Positions 5,416-6,452 of a DNA stretch of 6,452 nt are shown one piece after another. How positions within the stretch are numbered: the stretch's first letter is position 1; every line of letters starts with the position of its first letter. The DNA is taken from positions 1 to 6,452 of the forward strand of contig JAFUXX010000001.1 in assembly GCA_017476965.1 (NCBI GenBank), in the 5' to 3' direction. The notes below the pieces were generated by a model. It did not search any database and was not told where the DNA came from. It was given only the letters and a program-made list of their open reading frames with translations. Made by a program: the position numbers and the translations under genes. The stretch is from Kiritimatiellia bacterium. Lineage in GTDB: Bacteria > Verrucomicrobiota > Kiritimatiellia > RFP12 > UBA3636.

Positions 5416-6452
5416 ACGCGCCGCGCGGTCCGGCGTGCGTCTCCGTCCGCGGCGCGCGCACACACAACCTGCGCGACGTCTCGCTCGACATCCCGCACGG
5501 CCTCGTCACGGCGTTCGTCGGCGTGTCCGGTTCGGGCAAGAGCTCGTTCGCGTTCGACACGCTTTTCGCCGAAGGCCGCCGCCGCTACCTCGAAAGCCTG
5601 CCTTCGCGTCCCGCGGCGTGGACGGACGGCATCCGCCGCCCGGACGTGGATTTCGTGGACGGCCTCCTGCCCGCCGCCGCTGTCGCGCAGGGCGAAACTC
5701 CTCCCGGCCCGCGCCAGACCCTCGCAACGGAGGCCGAGCTGCTCGACCCGCTGCGGATAGCCTGGGCGCACCTCTCCACGCCGCATTGCCCGTCCTGCGG
5801 GCGCGTCGTGCGGTCCGTTTCTCCGGGCGCTCTCGCGGAATCGCTCCTCTCCGAGCCCGAAGGCACGCGCATGGTCGTGCTTTCGCCGTCCGCCGACATA
5901 GCGGAGAGCGCAGGCGCGGGCTTCGTCCGCGTCCGCGTGGACGGCGCCATCCGCGAAATCGACAGCCTGTCGCCCGAAGAAATCGCCGCCGCGCGGGAAG
6001 TGGACGCCGTGGTGGACCGCCTCGTCGTGCGCGAAGGGGTGCGCACGCGCCTCGTCGATTCCGTCGAACTCGCCATGGCCCGCAGCGGCGGCGAAATCCG
6101 CGTGATGCTGCGCCGCCCCGGCGAGGAGGACTGGACGGTCCGCAACGAATCGTCGCGCTTCGCGTGCCCGGATTGCAAACTGGCGTTTCCGCCGCTCGCG
6201 CCGTCCCGCTTCTCGTTCAACTCCCGCGCCGGCGCTTGCCCCGAATGCGAGGGCCTCGGCACCGACTCTTCGGGCCGCGTCTGCCGCGCGTGCGGCGGCG
6301 GGCGCTTCCGCCCGGAAATCGCGGCCTGCCGCCTCGAAATCCCGGGCGCGCCGGGGCCCGGAATCTCGCTGCCGGAGCTGCTAGCGCTTCCCGTTTCCGC
6401 GATCGCGGAAAAGGCGCGCGGGGCGGCGCGCGCGTTCACCGCGGAGAACGGC
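5412..6452 (+). CDS. uvrA: Divergent UvrA-like excinuclease ATPase, N-terminal part
   Basis: Starts with GTG sharing GTGA with the stop of the 3D-domain gene (4-bp overlap, coupled translation); 347 codons are visible and the gene leaves the window. UvrA is the damage-sensing ABC ATPase of nucleotide excision repair. Seen: VRGARTHNL (12-20), Walker A GVSGSGKSS (37-45), FDTLFAEGRRRYLESL (48-63), PDVDFVDGLLP (77-87), CPSCG (126-130), and VVDRLVVREGVRTRL (200-214), which belongs to the UvrB-contact region. Further on are CPDC (252-255), CPEC (276-279) and CRACGGGRF (291-299), giving eight cysteines for zinc. Compared with E. coli UvrA, the conserved KGEH stretch is missing between LSPS (157-160) and GFVRVRVDG (170-178). 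About 130 residues are absent between CEGLG (279-283) and CRACGG, and LSPAISI-Q is LLPAAAVAQ. LESLPS is reminiscent of the double-length chlamydial UvrA. The LSGGE signature lies beyond the edge. It may be the housekeeping UvrA of an unusual lineage or a paralogue. Confidence 0.85.
   Translation, partial: MNAPRGPACVSVRGARTHNLRDVSLDIPHGLVTAFVGVSGSGKSSFAFDTLFAEGRRRYLESLPSRPAAWTDGIRRPDVDFVDGLLPAAAVAQGETPPGPRQTLATEAELLDPLRIAWAHLSTPHCPSCGRVVRSVSPGALAESLLSEPEGTRMVVLSPSADIAESAGAGFVRVRVDGAIREIDSLSPEEIAAAREVDAVVDRLVVREGVRTRLVDSVELAMARSGGEIRVMLRRPGEEDWTVRNESSRFACPDCKLAFPPLAPSRFSFNSRAGACPECEGLGTDSSGRVCRACGGGRFRPEIAACRLEIPGAPGPGISLPELLALPVSAIAEKARGAARAFTAENG

Noticed and set aside
2521..5463. A 980-codon open frame on the minus strand
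   Set aside because: It lies opposite the ligase, tmk and 3D-domain genes, which have clear family motifs. In DNA with almost only G or C at third positions, antisense frames stay open, and its translation is low-complexity Arg/Ala/His/Val without any recognisable domain.
5412..6452. Class UvrA2 protein lacking the UvrB-binding domain
   Set aside because: UvrA2 lacks the whole region, but here GFVRVRVDG and VVDRLVVREGVRTRL of that region are present, so only part of it is missing. The class cannot be settled without the rest of the gene.

Overview
The window is very G+C-rich, densely packed bacterial chromosome. It has two leftward genes at the left edge, a 341-bp control region, and a run of six rightward genes reaching the right edge. 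Carriage of lpxA shows a Gram-negative (diderm) cell that makes lipid A. The order fabZ-lpxA without lpxD in front or lpxB behind is not the usual proteobacterial layout. The start of the last gene is a UvrA-like protein whose AEGRRRYLESLPS segment reminds me of the large chlamydial UvrA. A member of the PVC group (Verrucomicrobiota/Kiritimatiellota/Chlamydiota relatives) is therefore my best but weak guess at the host.

Left part (1-875, minus strand): a partial M50 site-2-type membrane metalloprotease, preceded by dut (dUTPase). Right part (1217-6452, plus strand): fabZ, lpxA, a long-chain acyl-CoA/ACP ligase-like AMP-forming enzyme, tmk (thymidylate kinase), a small exported 3D-domain protein, and the first 347 codons of a divergent uvrA. 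Gaps are 37, 31, 7 and 32 bp, then a 4-bp overlap, so this looks like one operon mixing fatty-acid/lipid A supply, nucleotide supply, cell wall and DNA repair. dut and tmk, both in dTTP supply, lie on opposite sides of the control region.

The most interesting part is 876-1216, which holds no credible gene. Its minus strand reads as a complete small RNA gene of about 184 nt, from about 1106 to 923. It has a promoter (TTGCGC-17 bp-TATGCT), a 13-bp closing stem joining its two ends, a second short stem, an open central region, a long irregular apical arm, a small hairpin in the 3' strand of the open region, and a U8 tract. The layout, length and a short 5' sequence match 6S RNA (ssrS), the regulator of RNA polymerase holoenzyme. 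Back to back with it, the fabZ operon has its own promoter (TTGCCC-17 bp-TATGCT). The two -35 boxes lie 5 bp apart as the arms of an inverted repeat, so the two promoters probably cannot be occupied together.
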